DNA from: Larus michahellis | Lineage: Eukaryota > Chordata > Aves > Charadriiformes > Laridae | NCBI RefSeq assembly: GCF_964199755.1 | Contig: NC_133911.1 | Coordinates: forward strand, 3,065,001 to 3,129,000 | Reading direction: 5' to 3' | DNA length: 64,000 bases | Shown: positions 36,303 to 49,500 of the stretch, piece by piece | How the letters are laid out: every line of letters begins with the position of its first letter | Numbering within the stretch: position 1 is the first letter of the stretch | Notes under the pieces: model-generated | The model's input: the letters and a program-made list of their open reading frames with translations, nothing else | Told to the model about the DNA's origin: nothing | Database searches by the model: none | Made by a program: the position numbers and the translations under genes

Positions 36303-37167
36303 CTAAGCCAATTAAAAATACGTCTAGAGGGGGCTTTTAAGGCTGGAGATGTGTGTGGGACACAAACCGAAAGTCTCTGTGGGTTGCTGGCTTGCAAAGC
36401 CTGGGAGGAAGTTGCACAAAGTAATAAATCATAAAAAGCCCACTCTGTTTCTTCTGCTGTCTTTCACCTAGGGACTCAAAGCATGTTTCTAATTGTAATG
36501 AGGCCTCGAACACTCGTCGCCCTCAGCTTGCAGATAGGGAAACAGTCTTGTCGATTGGAAAGTGCCCAAACCCTGGCAGCAAACCTGCAGCAGATGGGGG
36601 GAGAGAAGCCGGGTAGCCTCAGCCTTTCGCCTCCCCGGTTAGCAGAGCCGAAGTGCGGACGCCGAGACGTGCAGAGATGGGCAGCCAGAGCCTGCAACAC
36701 ACCTGCTCACCTCAAAACCAAAACCCAAATCGACCACTGGTGGAAAAATGGGTTTAATTTCCTAATGATAAGCCCCTCTTCATCATATGCTTAAAATACC
36801 CACAGAGCCACCTGCTTTCCCAAGAGTTATGTAGCAGAGAGACAGTCCCTAATGGTGACAGCTGCTTCCCTCAAGAATAGACCCAGTTTGTGCGAGGAGG
36901 GAAGTGCCGTCGGTTCCTGAGGAGCAATGCTGATTCAGGCAGGAATCAGCCCTTGCTTGTCCGTGGGAGACGCCGTGGGTGGCTGCTCCGAAAGCTTTGA
37001 TCCAGTGACACACCGGTGCCACGCTCCAGGCTCTCAGGACGGTCTGAAAACTGCAGCTACAGCTCTGCCAGCTCCACCAATGCTCCTTTGGGAATCCCAG
37101 TGCAACGGACGGTGCTTTGGAAGCAGTTTTAATGCTGTCTGAGCATCTCTGACCAACACGAAGAGCT

Positions 37168-37500
37168 CTAATTTGCTCCCTCGCCTGCTGCCTGTTTCTT
37201 GCTGTCCCCGCTGTTTGAACAGTCTGGGCAAGGCAGCGAGGTTTCTCCCAAGAGACAGCTGGGGGAATCACGGCCGTGAGCGTGGCCGGCTGGAAGAGCC
37301 TCACCGTCAGCCGCATTCTCCTCTCGCACAGTGTTTTCCTCTTCCCGAGCCTCGCCGCCCGCTGCCTGCTGCGATTTCTCGGCTAGAGGGGAGAAAAGGC
37401 TGCCGCTGCCCTTCTCTTCCAGCCGACACTCCTTGGTTTTAATGCCCACAGCTTTTAGGATCGTGTCCATTTGCTTCATGTAGTCCAGGTGGCCGTTTAC
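37168..37500 (-). CDS. TMCO4: TMCO4 last exon
   Basis: It encodes VNGHLDYMKQMDTILKAVGI followed by a low-complexity Glu/Ala/Ser tail, ending GEGAN at TAG 37168-37170 (110 residues). The acceptor on the minus strand is 'gttgcttgcag'. The GHLDY motif joins the end of the previous exon (MDLSSV) in phase 0. The tail is poorly conserved. Confidence 0.9.
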   Translation of the reverse strand, partial: VNGHLDYMKQMDTILKAVGIKTKECRLEEKGSGSLFSPLAEKSQQAAGGEAREEENTVREENAADGEALPAGHAHGRDSPSCLLGETSLPCPDCSNSGDSKKQAAGEGAN

Positions 37501-40500
37501 CTGCAAGCAACGACAAGAGTCCTGTTAGTGGGGAAGCTGCGGGGAGCCCAGCTCAGCCAAGTCCTTCATCTCAAAAGCCACCACTGCCGCCAGACTTGGT
37601 TTCAGCTCTGAAAGGCTGAAAGAATGAGGCCTGAAGAATGCGGTCGCCCATTGAGTAACTCCAACTGGCTGCACCCTTCGTGGCACACACTGCTGCTGGA
37701 TCACTTTTCCTTGGACAGGTGTATGTTTAAATGCTTGGACATTGCTTTGTTACAACCCCCCAGATCCTGGGTGCCGCGAGGGTAAGAGAGGAGGTGATCT
37801 GCCATGGGGAGAGACGCCCAGGTAGGAGACAAGTTGTCTTAATTCAACTCCCTGTTCTCTGTGAAATCATGTGTCCTCCCTGTGCCTCAGCTCCCTTGTA
37901 CAAGCGAAGATTGTCGTATTTAAATTAGGATGTAGTCACTAAATCTCACAACAGCTACCAAGCGTGTTAAGGTTCTTGGCTGGAAGGTTCACTGATCTGT
38001 CCCACACCAAATAAAACTGGGAGCCTGAGAGTTATGGGTTCATACACCAAATACCTGCAAAACCCCACACATTCTTATTGTAAGGTGATTTCCATGATAA
38101 GATAAACCCTTCTGAGATGGATGCTGGAATGTACCCTCCTGGTCAGGGCAGAGGAGGGAGAGAAAACCTCCACTGCAGGTTATTATTGTTACATGGTGAA
38201 GGCTACCTGGCTGGGAAGGCAGAAAGTGCCTGCTCTGTTTCAGGTGTCCTGTGCAAGCCGAGGGTTTGAAGTAACGACAGCCAGGATCCTTCCAGAGACC
38301 AGCCTTTGCTGTCATACTCACTGCCAAAATGGAAGTGCTTGTGAGCACACAGTGGATTTATAGTGGGTTTTGCTGGGAGAGGAAAGTGCTGTCAGGCTGA
38401 GTCAAGGCTGTTTCGATGGTACACTCACCAGCCGGCCTGTAGATTTCACCAAAGATTACGGGGTGTGATTTGCATCTTAAGAGATTCTAGCATCTTTGGT
38501 AAATTCTATTTCTAACAGTTTAAATCCTTCCTGACCTAGCCAGAAGGCTGTCTCAGGCAACACTGCCTCTTGTTTTCCCAAATCTTGCAAGTAATTAGGG
38601 AATTCCTACAGCAGGGAATACCCGACGCCACCCGGGTTTCCTGCTTCCCAGCCGCACGTGCGACCGCCCCGGGAAGGGACTTGTCGGCTCATACCAGACG
38701 GTAAGAGCTGTTTGCGGAGCTCGGCAAAGAAACCCAGCCGTGCACCCACTGCTCCCCTCCCTGCTAGCTCGGCCCAGCAGGCTGGCCGGTGCCTGGCTCT
38801 CCTTCCCAGCAACCAGCGTGTTCCGGTTTGAGAACTCCGTAACAATTTATTGTCATTTAGACAATTATTCTATCACCTGATGACCCCTCCCCACCTGGGA
38901 AGGGGAATTGGGGAAAACAAGGTAACACGAGGGTTGAAATGTAAGTAGATTTAATAGGATAAGACTAAATAATTAATAATACTAAAGAACTAGTATTGAT
39001 CCCCATACTAATATAAAATATACAAGAATTATACTCGGCCCATTCCATCAGGGGGAAGCCGTGCACTCCCCGCAGGGACAGCCCATGTGGGACACTGCGG
39101 GAGGAAGGGAAGGGCTCAGGGCTCCGGCATCGGGGCAAGGAGTTCTCAGGGTCACAGCCATCATATAAAGAGAGAGAACTCCTCAGCAAACTTTCTGATC
39201 TCTATTGAATGTGCCATCCATGGTATGAAATAACCCTGTTGGCAGCTTGGGTCAAGTGCCTGGGTCTCGCTCCTCCTCGTCCCCGCACCTGGCGAGGACA
39301 CTGAGACCTTGAATCCCACGTAGCCTAGCTAGCTATAAAGTAAAGATTTTCACCAATTCAGACACTGGAGTCTTCTAAAAGTGCAGTTTTCCCACGTGTT
39401 TCAAGAGAAATGAGTCCTGTGTCGCTCAAACCAGGACACAGGGTTACCAGCACACCCCTACCCAAACCTAAAACAAGCCTCCTTTCCCGCACGGGCGAAA
39501 TGCAAACCTCCTAGCTTGCGTGAAGCAGCTTTTGAGTGGTAACATTTGGATGCGTTTAGGACTTGGAGCAAAATGAAGGATTTAATCAGCACATTAGTAA
39601 TGCAATATGCGACTTTAATCAGTCCAGATGGCTCAACAGGCTCTTGATGTTTTGAACAGATTAGTTAATTAAAATATCCATTGAAGGACTAATGGACTGG
39701 CTGTTAAGATGTGTGCATTGTTCTCTGAAAAAGTATGAATGTTTTACTACTCAACTAGGGGGGCTTGGCGTTAAAGAAAGAAACGAGCACAGCGTTGGAC
39801 AAGGGGGAGAGAAACAAGAAGGAAATGGTCGTACTGGGAGGGGTTGCTGAAGTCCCTTGGTTTGCTGGATTCTGCAACCTCTACAGTCATTACAGTCTAC
39901 CTGCCCTGGTCAGTGCTCGGGGAGTTCTCAGCCTGTTCCGTTACCTACTGATTAGTCACAGAACAAATTTCCTCAGCCACCCTAAGGATGGGATTTTCAT
40001 AACTTTTTGGTATCCAGCAGCTTCCACTAAAACAAAGGGGAATTCCTCTTCCTTGAGCACCACGATCACCGAGAGATGCTGCGTATGAGCAATTCTGAGG
40101 AGCTGAGCCTTTCCTTGTGCAGCTAAAAGAGAAGCTGAGACCTCCTGAAAGTCTGTCCCTTACTGCAGCTCTGCTCACACCACTAAATCTCTGCAAAGGA
40201 AACGCTCTTCTGTTTCCAGGAGAGCCTGGGAGAGGATTCCAGAAAGCCAGACCAATGCAAGCCCTGAGAAGCGTAAGAGGACGCAGGACTCTTTCTCTGC
40301 CATACTGTGACATTAAGTACTGAGCCATCAGCAAAAGAACAGGGAACAAATTGCCTTGCCACTTGAAAGCTGTGATGCCGTCCCGGTGGGAAAATTCAGC
40401 AATTCCATCTCTCAAAAGCCTGATTTCATCTGCAATCGGAAAAGCTGAATTCCTCCGCTGGGTAGGCTGTGCTGGAGAAGGGATGGGAGCATCTAAAACA

Positions 40501-43500
40501 TTGTAAGGGACAATAAAAACTTTAAAGGGAAATAAACAATTGTTTGAATATTTGTCAGAACAAAGTGCAGGAGGAATTTCAGAATATACAGAACTGAGAA
40601 GTGTTCTTGTAACCAAAGCAAATGCTTGTTATAAGGAAATGAAAGCAGTGGGGTAGGTTTATCAGTGTGCTTAGGTGACTTCTCCCCTGTTATATCTGAT
40701 TTTATGTTTGTTTGCTTTGACTCACTGGAAAACACAAGCCAGCTGCCTGTGTCACTAACTCTGCTGCAGGACTACAGCACCGCACAGAAAGATCTCCAAA
40801 GGAGACAAAGACCTCCGAAAGATGACAGCATTGCTCAGGTGGATCCATCAGTCAGCTGAAAGGAGCCGTCAGTTCAGAAAGTCTGGAAAGATTTTCAAGT
40901 TCAAATCCACCCAAAAGTGTCAAAAATGTCATTGAGCATAATCAGCTGTGTCTAGTAAATTCAAACGAAAGTCTTTTTGTTTCGGTACAATAAGTGCCTC
41001 TGGTTACAGTGTCATAAAAACGCAGTTCAATTTATGGGAGCTTTGGAAAGAAGTAATGGCACCCCTGGGCTTGCAACCAACCCGCTGGCGGTGGCTGTCA
41101 CGAGGTGATCTGCGAGCTCTGCCGCGCGGGTGCTGCGCTCCGTGTGCCTGACAGCACTCCTAGGTGGAGAGGGGCAGGGGACAGAGATCAGCGCGTCTGA
41201 GAAGAGATGGCAATGGAATCAATTTGCAGTGACCACGCAGCTCTCCCCATTAGCGCTAAGACGGTGCGATCTCCATGGCTCCACTCAATTGCCTTTGCGG
41301 TTGGTTTTCCCCAGCGTTGTGAAGGAACGGATAAAGCACCAACACGGATCCATCCATGTGGATCAGCAATTAGGGCAGAGGACGAATCCCAATTTCTCTC
41401 AGGTTTTGAGCTACAGGAACCCAAGGTGTTAGCCCAGAGGGGATGCTTGGGGAGCCTGCCAAGTGGTGGACAGAGGAAGGGCCTGGGAGAAAGGAGATAC
41501 TACGTATGATCCTGGCGCACATCAGCACAGGCAAGACTCTCACTCCATCCCAACACTGGCTATCCCAATGACGTTACTCTGTTCAATAAGGCAGAGACGT
41601 CTTTGCTCACTCCAGAGCCAACTGTTTTAAAATCCTGCCCAGTTTCCTTCAAAAAGAGCTCCTCCGCCGATCCCAAGCAGCCAGCACAGAGCGCACACTG
41701 GCTCCGAAGCCCGGCACAGCTCACAAAGCTCTTTGCTTTGCAGGGCTGCGGAATGTGCAGGAGCTCAGCTGAAAGTCCCTCGGCCTCTCTGCTGCCTGCA
41801 GGGAGAGAGAAAGGACGGAGCAGCTGGGCTTTGCCTTCCTCTTGCTCTCCTCCACCAAACCTCCCATGGATTGAAGGAGAATTACGGAGGAGCCAGTGAG
41901 GCATGCAGCACGGGCAGAGGGCTCATGGGTACTCTCATGGGCACAGGAGCACAGGTCATTAATACGGCTGAGAATTTCACCTCTTCGATTTCTTTTGAGC
42001 CCGTCACATCCAAAAAGCAAGTTAAAACGTCTCTCCAGAGCTTCGTTATTTCAGCAGGAGCAGTAATGACTACCCTGGGGGGTGTCACAGTTTCAGGATT
42101 CCCTTTTGACAAATACTGTTTGAATAGAAAATGGTATTTTATGTGGGGTGAAAACAGTTAATAGAGTGAGCTCCAGTGTCTGAAGCTCAGATAATAATCA
42201 CACCTCACTTTTCAGCAGCCCTTTCTTCCCGCTGGCGTGTCAGCCACGTTGTGTACACACACAATGAAATGCAAACCGCCTCCGGGTGGCACATCTCAAT
42301 AGAGCCAGCTCAGCGACTTTTGTTACTGCCAGTTCAGCTCTCGGGTTTACTCTCCGGTTCCAGAAGCGGCAGCGAATTTGTCGTTCAGGAAGAGAACCGG
42401 AGACTGCAACCCTGCGCTCTGAAATAAACCACCAGTTTTGGGGTCACATCGGTAAAGAAGGGAAGAAACTCAAATGCTACTATTGCTTTCCAAAAATCCT
42501 CAGTTCTGCATACTGCCTCCAAACCCGTGCCCTCCTCTTCCAGATGGTGGCAAAGAGTGATTAATTACCGGGCTCTCAAGCTAGGCCAGGGTATCATTCG
42601 AAACACAGTCATCTCTGCCAGGCTGGCAGGCTCCTCTGGTCAGAGTTACTCCCACAAGCCTTAATTCAGAGTGCCGGGTACATCCCGCGTGACAGAGGGC
42701 ATTCAGCCTGGCAGAAAATGTTTTATCTGTTTTCCACAGTTTTCTGAAAGCTTACGGCAAAGACCTGACGTGGAATATGGCTGGACCCAGCAAAGGCCAG
42801 CGGCAGAGCAGCTTCCCGCAGTGAGAACCATGAGAACATGAAAACAAACCTTGAAAGAGGCTGTGGCTGAATTAAGTTAAATTAGAAATAAAATTCTTCC
42901 GCTTGGGTTCTTAGGAAACAGCGTTTTCCAAAAGTGGGGACAGTGAGTACGTCCACTAATTCAGAACCTGGAATTTAAATGGCTTTATTAAAAAACGTGA
43001 ATTTGGCATCTGTGGCAAGTCCTCCCTTGCACTATAGGTATACGCTGAGCATTAGCGGTCCTGGCTTCCAGCAGAGGAGAAGTTAACGCAAATATATCTT
43101 GAGGAAAAACTTTATAGAGCTGAATTTATTTTGAAAATACTGTCAATGTCATTTGCGTTATTCCTCTTTAATGTTTCTATTTCTGCTCTGAAAAACTGAT
43201 GGAATAAAGATTGGAGCATGATTCAGCTGAAGCTAATAGGCTTTGCTTCTAAATCATCCCTTCGCACGATTACAATTCTTGTGAATAGAGTCACTCTCTC
43301 AATTCTCATTTTTCCTTCTCGTTTAAAAACTAGCTTGACCGGGTGAAAGTTCTTTAATTACAGTGACATTTCTTGAGCAAGACTGTCATTTTTACATGAA
43401 ATCATCTCTCAGCCCACAACTTATCGATCAAATCATTCTCACCTCTGGGGCGGTCATCGAGGGACGTTACCCTCAGACACCACTCGGGCAATTTCACGCC

Positions 43501-46500
43501 AATGCAATAACTTTTTCCATCCAACTTCGCTACGTTTTGTGGGAACATGTTAATGTTGACAATTCAGAGTAAACAGTTTTATTTGCTGGAGTCATCCACT
43601 GCTGATAAACTCTGCCGGCTTTACTCTCAATTTCCCTCCACCAATTCCTAGAGGACTGTATGATGGAGAGGAGTAAAATACGGAATAGAAGAAGAAAAGG
43701 GAGGAAGTAAACGGAGGAACTGCCTTTTGGAAAGCTGCAGCCCTGAGGGGGTGAGATGGAGCAGCTGTACATCAGCCATGACGGGCAGGACAAGGTTAGG
43801 AAGAGGGAGTTTTGTAAATGCTGAATTAATGAGAGCCCTTGGAAGAGTTTCAAGGGAAAGGTGCCTTCACAAACCTCCGTCTGCTCCCAGGTAACTGCTG
43901 CTTGCATGATTTTTTCAGCTGTTTGCAGAGCTGCTGTTGACTATTTTTTTTGCCAGTGCTCTCACTGACGACTGCCAGAAGTGGAATCGGTTCTTTTCTT
44001 TAGCTGTTCAGTTGGTGTCTGAACACTCAAGAGTCTTTCCAGCTCTATCGAAGTTGTAAAACATGCCACTCACTTTTAAGGTGGCTATAATCAAATACTT
44101 ATTTCTCGGTGCTAATCCAAGTGGAAATTATTTAAATTAGATGGTAGAAAGAGTGTTTTAAAAGGCCCAGCATAAACTGGGCATATAATTATCGCTGGGA
44201 AATAATTTGAACGTAATCTCTTGGGCCTCAGGGGAAAAGAGATGCCCCAAAGTAAAGATTGGATTGATATATTGAACTGGACTGTTCCTAAAAATAGCTT
44301 GGGGGACCCAGATATCTGACATTATGAACTACAGCAGTCCACTAGTGACACAAAATACCTGCTACATTGATCAAGCCAGGATTATGGAGAATTTTTCAAG
44401 AGTCCAGATGAGAACATTGAGATGAGATTTGGTCCCATAATCAGGATGAGATGAAAGGACCTGCCTGCAGCAGAGGACAACTCCTCTGTAACACCAGAAG
44501 GGACCGATCACCCATCCTCTCCCCATCTTGCTCCAGGAATACACAAGATTTGACAGCTGAAACGTTCCCATCTTCGCAGCTTTCAAACCACCTTCTCACT
44601 CGACTCCATAAAACAAGCTCAATTTTGGTTAATTAAGGGAATTTTCACCCTCTTTGGGGCCAATGACCTGTTCTCATCTTCTTCATCCCTTAATCTCCTT
44701 TTTGAGTCGATGGTAATAATGTATCTGGGCAAGAAGTCTTGGGCATTTGGGAAATTTCAACCATCTCTCCTTAGCAATGCAAACTCCTACAAATCCATCC
44801 CACTGGGATCCGCAGTGAGTTTAAGACCTTTCCGTACCCTGCTGTCACTGGGGCAGAAGGCTGTGACAAGCTTCACGGTATTTCAGGTATATTCAGCTAA
44901 TATCAGGAAGACGTGCTCTTGTAATTGCAAGATCTCAAACACATTAGCTGAAACCCCTACAGGAGAAAACCTCACGTACACGACGTGTCAGCTAAGCCAG
45001 TCTTCCCCTTGATTAATACTTTTAATTGGATGCTGCAACTGAATTTTCTTTCCATGTTAGCTGAAGAGGTTAGAAAGGAAGCTCAACACCGAACACAACA
45101 ATTATACAGAATTAGTGTTTGTGTTCCAACATAAGACGGGAAATAGGAAGCTAAATTCTCTATCGTTAATTCACCTTACTGTGCCTTCTGTAGCCGCTCT
45201 TGCAGAATCAAACATTATTAACACCGCTTATGGAAAACTCCCACTGCTTTTTGCCGGCAGTTTTGCTCGAATAAGGTCTGTGTGATTGGGATAGCTGCTT
45301 GCAAGGTCAACAGCTACGCACCTGTCAAGAGCGGAGTCTGCGATGTCTGGCTTTGCAACAACCGTCCTATTTTGAATGCAAGGGGCTGTAAAGGGTAAAG
45401 CGTAAGAAAAAATCTCTAAAAGGTGATAAGTGATGCAAATTGTTATGCTCCATGGGAGAAAGATGTAATGGTATCAAAACTTTGCTGGTTACTGAAATGG
45501 AATAGCAAATTTCCTATGTTGAATTGTATTAGCTGTAAACATAAACTACCTGTGAATCTTTCTAAAACGCGGGACTTGGTAAACTCAGCTTTTCTGAAGG
45601 AGAGGGGTGCAGGCGCAGGGATTCAGCTTTGCCCAGCGCAGTTGGGGTGTCCGAACACCGTACGCACTCAAACAGATGTTGTGGGAACCCACCGTGCAAC
45701 GACACACACGTGTCCCAGGCACAATGGAGGAAATGGGAAAATTATTTCTATAACTCTGCAGGAAGGCCACACTCTTATGGCACCACGCTGCTTCTGAGTG
45801 CCAGTGCGTATGTGAATTTTGGCACCAGACTTACAAAATAAAGGCTCAAGGAGTGCTATAAAATGGTTCTCTCTGCCTTTTAGAAGCAGCTTAAATATCC
45901 CCAGCCTTCCAAACAGTACATCAGGATCAAGCAGTACATCTGTGCTGAAGCGAGGAGGGACACCAGCCTTTGAGTTTTTGTCTGCCACAAAGCAAAAACA
46001 AACTGCGAGTTATTAATGGCTCCATTTGCACTTTTTTGGAAAAGCTTTTTCGGTTTCTTCCTCTGTTCTGAGATATTGACATTGCCAGCACCCTCTGCTT
46101 GGCTCCCAAAGGCAAAAATGTATTTAATATGTATTTAATGTATGATTCTCAGAGCTCCCAAGCCAATAGTAAGAAGGATCACAGAAAACTAAGCCACTGA
46201 CGACTCCCGGGTTGCAGGGACATGCAAAGAGGAAGAAATCATCCCTGTGACCGTGCAGCCTGGCAGACAAATAGACTTGTTTCCCCAGAGACTTGCATGT
46301 CCCCCCGAAGTGAGAGAAGGTTCTCTAAGCTCCTTCGAGCCGCTGCTTGAAGTCGAGTTCTGCTCCTGGCTGTTGCTCTCCTGATCCTGTTAATGTCACC
46401 ATGGGAGGTGGCACTGCTCATTTGAAACAAGTGAAACAAAGGTGTCATGAGACACAGGCAACCTTTTGCCTTTTGAACTCCCCGGGGCTCTTAATTAATC

Positions 46501-49500
46501 TATATTTCATAACCACAACTAATTGTTTGCTGCAAGTCTTGGGAATACAAGGGAAAAAAAAACCCCACAGTTTAATGCATTTTAGGAAAAAAGCTTGACT
46601 CACAGAAGTGCCAAATCAGTTGGATTTCACAAAATTCAGACTTTTCATCTGCTTCTGGTATTTATGTACGCCGCGTACCCGCCTGGCTGAAGGCCAGACT
46701 GCCTGGAATCTGTTTGCCTTCCCTCAGAATGGGAATAGTAGGCCCCTCTTCTGAGAGAGCTTTTGGAAAGAGAGATCAGTTATTCTTGAGTTTTAATCAT
46801 TGTCATAAAGAGAGCTTTCCCATTACTCGGTTACAGCAGCAAAGAAACGAAAGGCTAAAAAGCTTATGAGGTATCTCAGAGGGAAAAAGCAAAGGTGTGC
46901 TGATGTGTGACACAGATTACTCTAAAAGGAAGCTCTGCTGTTTTGCCTTCCCTCGTGCGGAGATGCTGCAGGAGAAGAACGTGGCTGTGAAATGCATCAG
47001 CAAGTTTTGTCTCTATGTGCCGTTGCAATGACTGCTCTAGAGATTAAAAAGTACCTTGTATCTTTAGGCTGTGAGCTGTACAGAGCACGGCTCTGGCACT
47101 CCAGGTGTTTGAATAAGGAGCGATTACTCTGTTGTCGTGTGGTGCCTTTCCAGGAGATTGTAAGCACCAGCAGCAGGTAGGCAGCTGCCATCCAGACAAC
47201 GCGTTGATGAAGAATAAGAGAAGAAGAATTTATGCCATCAAAAGCATGGGAAAGGAAGAAGTTTTAGAGTTGATGCAAAAGTTAATCATAGTCTAAAGAT
47301 CTTTAAGACAATTTTTGCATTGGACTAATAAGAGAACAGTACTGACTTCCGCAATAATTGTCACGATCCATCCATGCTCTCTACTAGACTTCCAGCCAGG
47401 CATTCCTGCTGTCCCCGGGCTTGCAAGTTCATCCCTGGGTTCTGCTGCGGTGAAACTGCCCAGAGAATCTTCAGCACCCTTCCTGACTTCTGAGCCTCTG
47501 TGAAAACGCTCTGCCTACGTTCTCACTCTGAGCGTTTCTGCAATATTCAAATGTTAATGCAAAATGTAATCTACAATATCCCATTTGAACAAACAGCAAT
47601 CAATCTAATACACTACAGCTCAATTACTTCCTTGGTCTCTGTAACAGGTGCTGTCAAATAAATCTACTGAATAAATCAGTCCCATTGTAACCATTAGGAA
47701 AGCTTTTATAACTGCATTTGCTGAGTGGGAGGACCTTTTTCTCTCAGTTTTTTTACTGACAGTCAGATAAAAAACATACTAATCAAGAGAGACACGCAAT
47801 AAATGCCTTGGAGGTGAACTCCTGTTTATACTGAGGTCTCTTAGTCCTCCGCTCATTTGAGGATCCTGATACTACCACAGCAAAGAGAACCAAGCCCTTT
47901 GGATCCAGTCCAGTTTTCATCATGGACGGACTGGGAGATGCCTAAAATACGCGAGGCTGCCTGCATAATATTTGCACACTGAGCACCTTTGCATCATCCA
48001 TGCTTTATTCTTCTATCACAGCTTGTCCTTCCTTATTTCTGGCAGGACACTCACAGGGACTTCCAGCAAGGGCATCAGCAGGGATGGAGCCGGTCCCCAT
48101 TATAGAAAATATGTCTATATTTTTGCTATGCTACTGCACTATATTTGCAGCAAAATCCATCTTTTCCTTCCTGCCACTTTAAAAAATATTGCCCCTGAAT
48201 ATTTCCTTCCCCATTCTTGCTCCTTTTACTTTTAAAATGTTCATCAGAATGCACTGTATTTCTTCTCATAAAGCTCCATGGTCTGGAAAATGGATCAAGA
48301 GAATGACACCTACTTAATAGAGGTCTTTCCCCCTGCGGGGGTTGCTCTTTTTTCCCCCCAATGCTTTGCAGTAAGATTAAGCAAGTGAAAGTGTCATCTC
48401 CTTCTGAAACGCGACCAGTGCTGGGATTGTCTGCTGGCATCAGGCAGCACGGATAGAGATGCACAACTATAGAAGATTAGCAGATAGCAGCTCTGCAACC
48501 ATTATTCATTCAGCTGAAATGTAAATACTGCTCCTCTGGGGAAAAAACGGAGAGGCTGCTGCGAGCCAGGCAGGATAAAGTCTGCAGGACTCCAGGGGGT
48601 TTCACAGTTCAGGAAGCAGAAGGTCAACAGAAAGAGGGTCTCTGAAGAGAAATCAAACAGAGGAGAGTAACACAGACTGAACTAACAGGAAAAGCCACCG
48701 CAGTGCCACCACTGCTTAACATCTTTGGCCATTTTTCTTTTCATGCCCGCAACAGATGTCACTGCTCACAAGCAGCTAATGGTAACTCTGGGGACAGTGA
48801 AAAAATGGATGTGGGAGCATGTGGCAAGGCTAACCAAGGCAACCCAGTAAGATGGAAAGATACAAGAAGAACTACAGTACCGGACTATGTTTAAAAGCCT
48901 CTATTATGGCACTTCCTTCTGGGAAGCCTATATTTTCTTCTGCAAAGTCTCTATTTTATCTGCACAGCATTAAGCCCTGTGCTTTCTGGCAAGGGCTGTA
49001 CATAGCTCAGTTATAATGAATGAAATGAGCTGGTAACAGTTGGGTATTTATAGGCTCAGTGAGCTGGTGCTCCAAAAAATCTGAAAGCACTTAAAAGTGC
49101 CTTTGCCTCTAGCGCAACACTGACAATCCCTACCGGGTTGTGGGGACGCTCGGGAGGAGTCACGGCACAAACAGTGACCATGGAAGTATCCTGAGCTGTG
49201 TGTGCTGAGCATCTTCCAGTCCAGTTTGCAGAGAGTGAAAAATGAGTTAAAACATTAAGATAAGGAAAAACAAGATTGCATGGTCCAAGATTACTGTGAA
49301 TATGAATACACGAGCTAAGTTCCACATGATTTTCTGTGGAAGAGCTCACTCATGAGTAAAAGCAAGGCAATGAGATCATTAGTTTGCTTAAGGTAATTGA
49401 GTTGAATATTGTGAGATGTATAATACAGTAGCTTATCATTAATGCCACCAGATCGCTTTGAGGAAACTAAATGTCTACCAGACATACATGTGAATCTCTT

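Larger units (their letters stand above)
33826..37167. other. HTR6-TMCO4 convergent spacer with both 3'UTRs
   Basis: The two genes point toward each other here, so their 3'UTRs share about 3.3 kb. Candidate signals are ATTAAA at 34461-34466 and AATAAATAAA at 34810-34819 for HTR6, and AATAAA on the minus strand at 36297-36302 for TMCO4. Open frames in it (for example 35381-35860) have no family resemblance. Confidence 0.6.
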
